Positions 63,540-64,000 of a DNA stretch of 64,000 nucleotides are shown here, one piece after another (position 1 is the first letter of the stretch; every line of letters begins with the position of its first letter). Position numbers and translations under genes: made by a program. The notes beneath the pieces were generated by a model that was not told the origin of the DNA, ran no database searches, and was given only the letters and a program-made list of their open reading frames with translations. Source of the DNA: Nitrospira sp. (GTDB lineage Bacteria > Nitrospirota > Nitrospiria > Nitrospirales > Nitrospiraceae); assembly GCA_018242685.1 (NCBI GenBank), contig JAFEBM010000041.1, positions 1-64,000 of the forward strand, given 5' to 3'.

Positions 63540-63737
63540 GGAGAATACTACCGGTGATTTACCTGGGCATGCAAACCCAATCCTGATGAGTAGTGAGTCC
63601 GATACTGAATGAACCTCGGCTTCCTTCAGATCGTGCCACAGCTTAGTCCGCCTTCATTGACAGGTCTTTGACACCTTCCTATAATCCGCCGTTCTGAAAT
63701 GGATGGATGATGATTTCGCCATGAGGCTGAATCCCGT

Positions 63738-64000
63738 ATGCCGACCACTATCACCAAGATCGGCGTTATTGGAGCCGGAGCCTGGGGCACAGCCCTGGCA
63801 AAACATCTGGCCGAGAAGGGTCTGGAGGTCCGTCTCTGGGCCTATGAGCACGACGTCGTCGACGCCATCAACTCCTCACACGAAAACTCAGTCTTCCTCA
63901 AAAACGTCCCGCTGCCTCCAGGTTTGACGGCCACCTCCTCGCTCGGTGAGGCCGTCACAAACCGCGACGGGGTTCTGTTTGCCGTTCCTTCGCACCTCAC
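63738..64000 (+). CDS. gpsA: NAD(P)-dependent glycerol-3-phosphate dehydrogenase, N-terminal part
   Basis: The ATG at 63738 opens MPTTITKIGVIGAGAWGTAL, with the GxGxWG dinucleotide loop of GpsA, then VRLWAYEHD, NVPLPPGLTATSSL and AVPSHL. The gene runs off the right edge after 87 codons. GpsA makes sn-glycerol 3-phosphate for phospholipids. Confidence 0.9.
   Translation, partial: MPTTITKIGVIGAGAWGTALAKHLAEKGLEVRLWAYEHDVVDAINSSHENSVFLKNVPLPPGLTATSSLGEAVTNRDGVLFAVPSHL

Noticed and set aside
1..64000. tRNA, rRNA and CRISPR loci
   Set aside because: No cloverleaf with a T-loop, no ribosomal RNA sequence and no regularly spaced short repeats were noticed; this was by eye, not by a covariance search.

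Overview
The window looks like a chromosomal segment of a Nitrospirota bacterium, most likely Nitrospira. This is an inference. It rests on the gene repertoire (DapL-type lysine pathway, arg-lys gene string), many small zinc-ribbon and lipoprotein genes, moderately high GC, and a ~124 bp composite inverted repeat at 44390-44513 of a kind I associate with Nitrospira genomes. No rRNA, tRNA or CRISPR array was seen.

Layout. 1-6.7 kb is accessory DNA: the N-terminal part of a neprosin-like protein running off the left edge, a decayed IS5-type insertion sequence, two small hypothetical genes, an OmpA-like coiled-coil envelope protein, and an integron relic (complete attC site, NTF2-like cassette gene, integron-integrase C-terminal fragment, orphan cassette-like ORF). 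6.8-16.4 kb is core metabolism: gpmA, a zinc-ribbon membrane protein, then a tight same-strand run argD-argF-argG-argH-lptM-like-lysA-dapA-dapB with several stop/start overlaps. 16.7-36.5 kb is a mixed housekeeping region: transaldolase-like aldolase, family 5 uracil-DNA glycosylase, lytic transglycosylase, glycerate 2-kinase next to a PEP-synthase/rifampicin-phosphotransferase-like dikinase, rmuC, a MazG-like pyrophosphohydrolase, a PilZ protein, panC-folK, dapL, an amidotransferase, a methyltransferase, lipoproteins and a BNR-repeat protein. 36.6-39.5 kb is accessory and partly decayed: a truncated TumE toxin with an intact TumA-like partner, a DnaJ-domain membrane protein split by an in-frame TGA, a gene fragment, a small P-II-like protein and a PepSY protein. 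39.6-45.3 kb holds a CrtC/AttH-like secreted protein, a Lon-substrate-domain protein, a DrrAB-type ABC exporter, a SirB1-like protein and an RNase Z-like hydrolase. 45.3-52.2 kb carries two tandem 1135-1136 aa SAM/cyclase/AAA/TPR proteins separated by the relic of a second RNase Z-like gene. 52.3-59 kb holds a UspA-ABC1 kinase locus broken by a frameshift, a HEAT-repeat membrane protein, the relic of a DUF4258/YgiT toxin-antitoxin pair, a Vsr / cytosine methyltransferase / HNH nuclease restriction-modification island, and a hicB whose hicA is cut to a stub. 59-64 kb returns to core genes: metallophosphoesterase, truD, an arginine-to-proline pair (TIGR00300-type ornithine cyclodeaminase plus arginine dihydrolase-like amidinotransferase), a zinc-ribbon protein, and the start of gpsA.

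How they work together. argDFGH builds arginine from ornithine, and the overlapping pair at 61.1-63.1 kb would return arginine nitrogen as ammonia and make proline, so both arms of an ornithine-ammonia type cycle may lie in one window. dapA, dapB, dapL and lysA together cover most of the LL-diaminopimelate aminotransferase route to meso-DAP and lysine. Several loci look like decay products of mobile defence or toxin-antitoxin modules.
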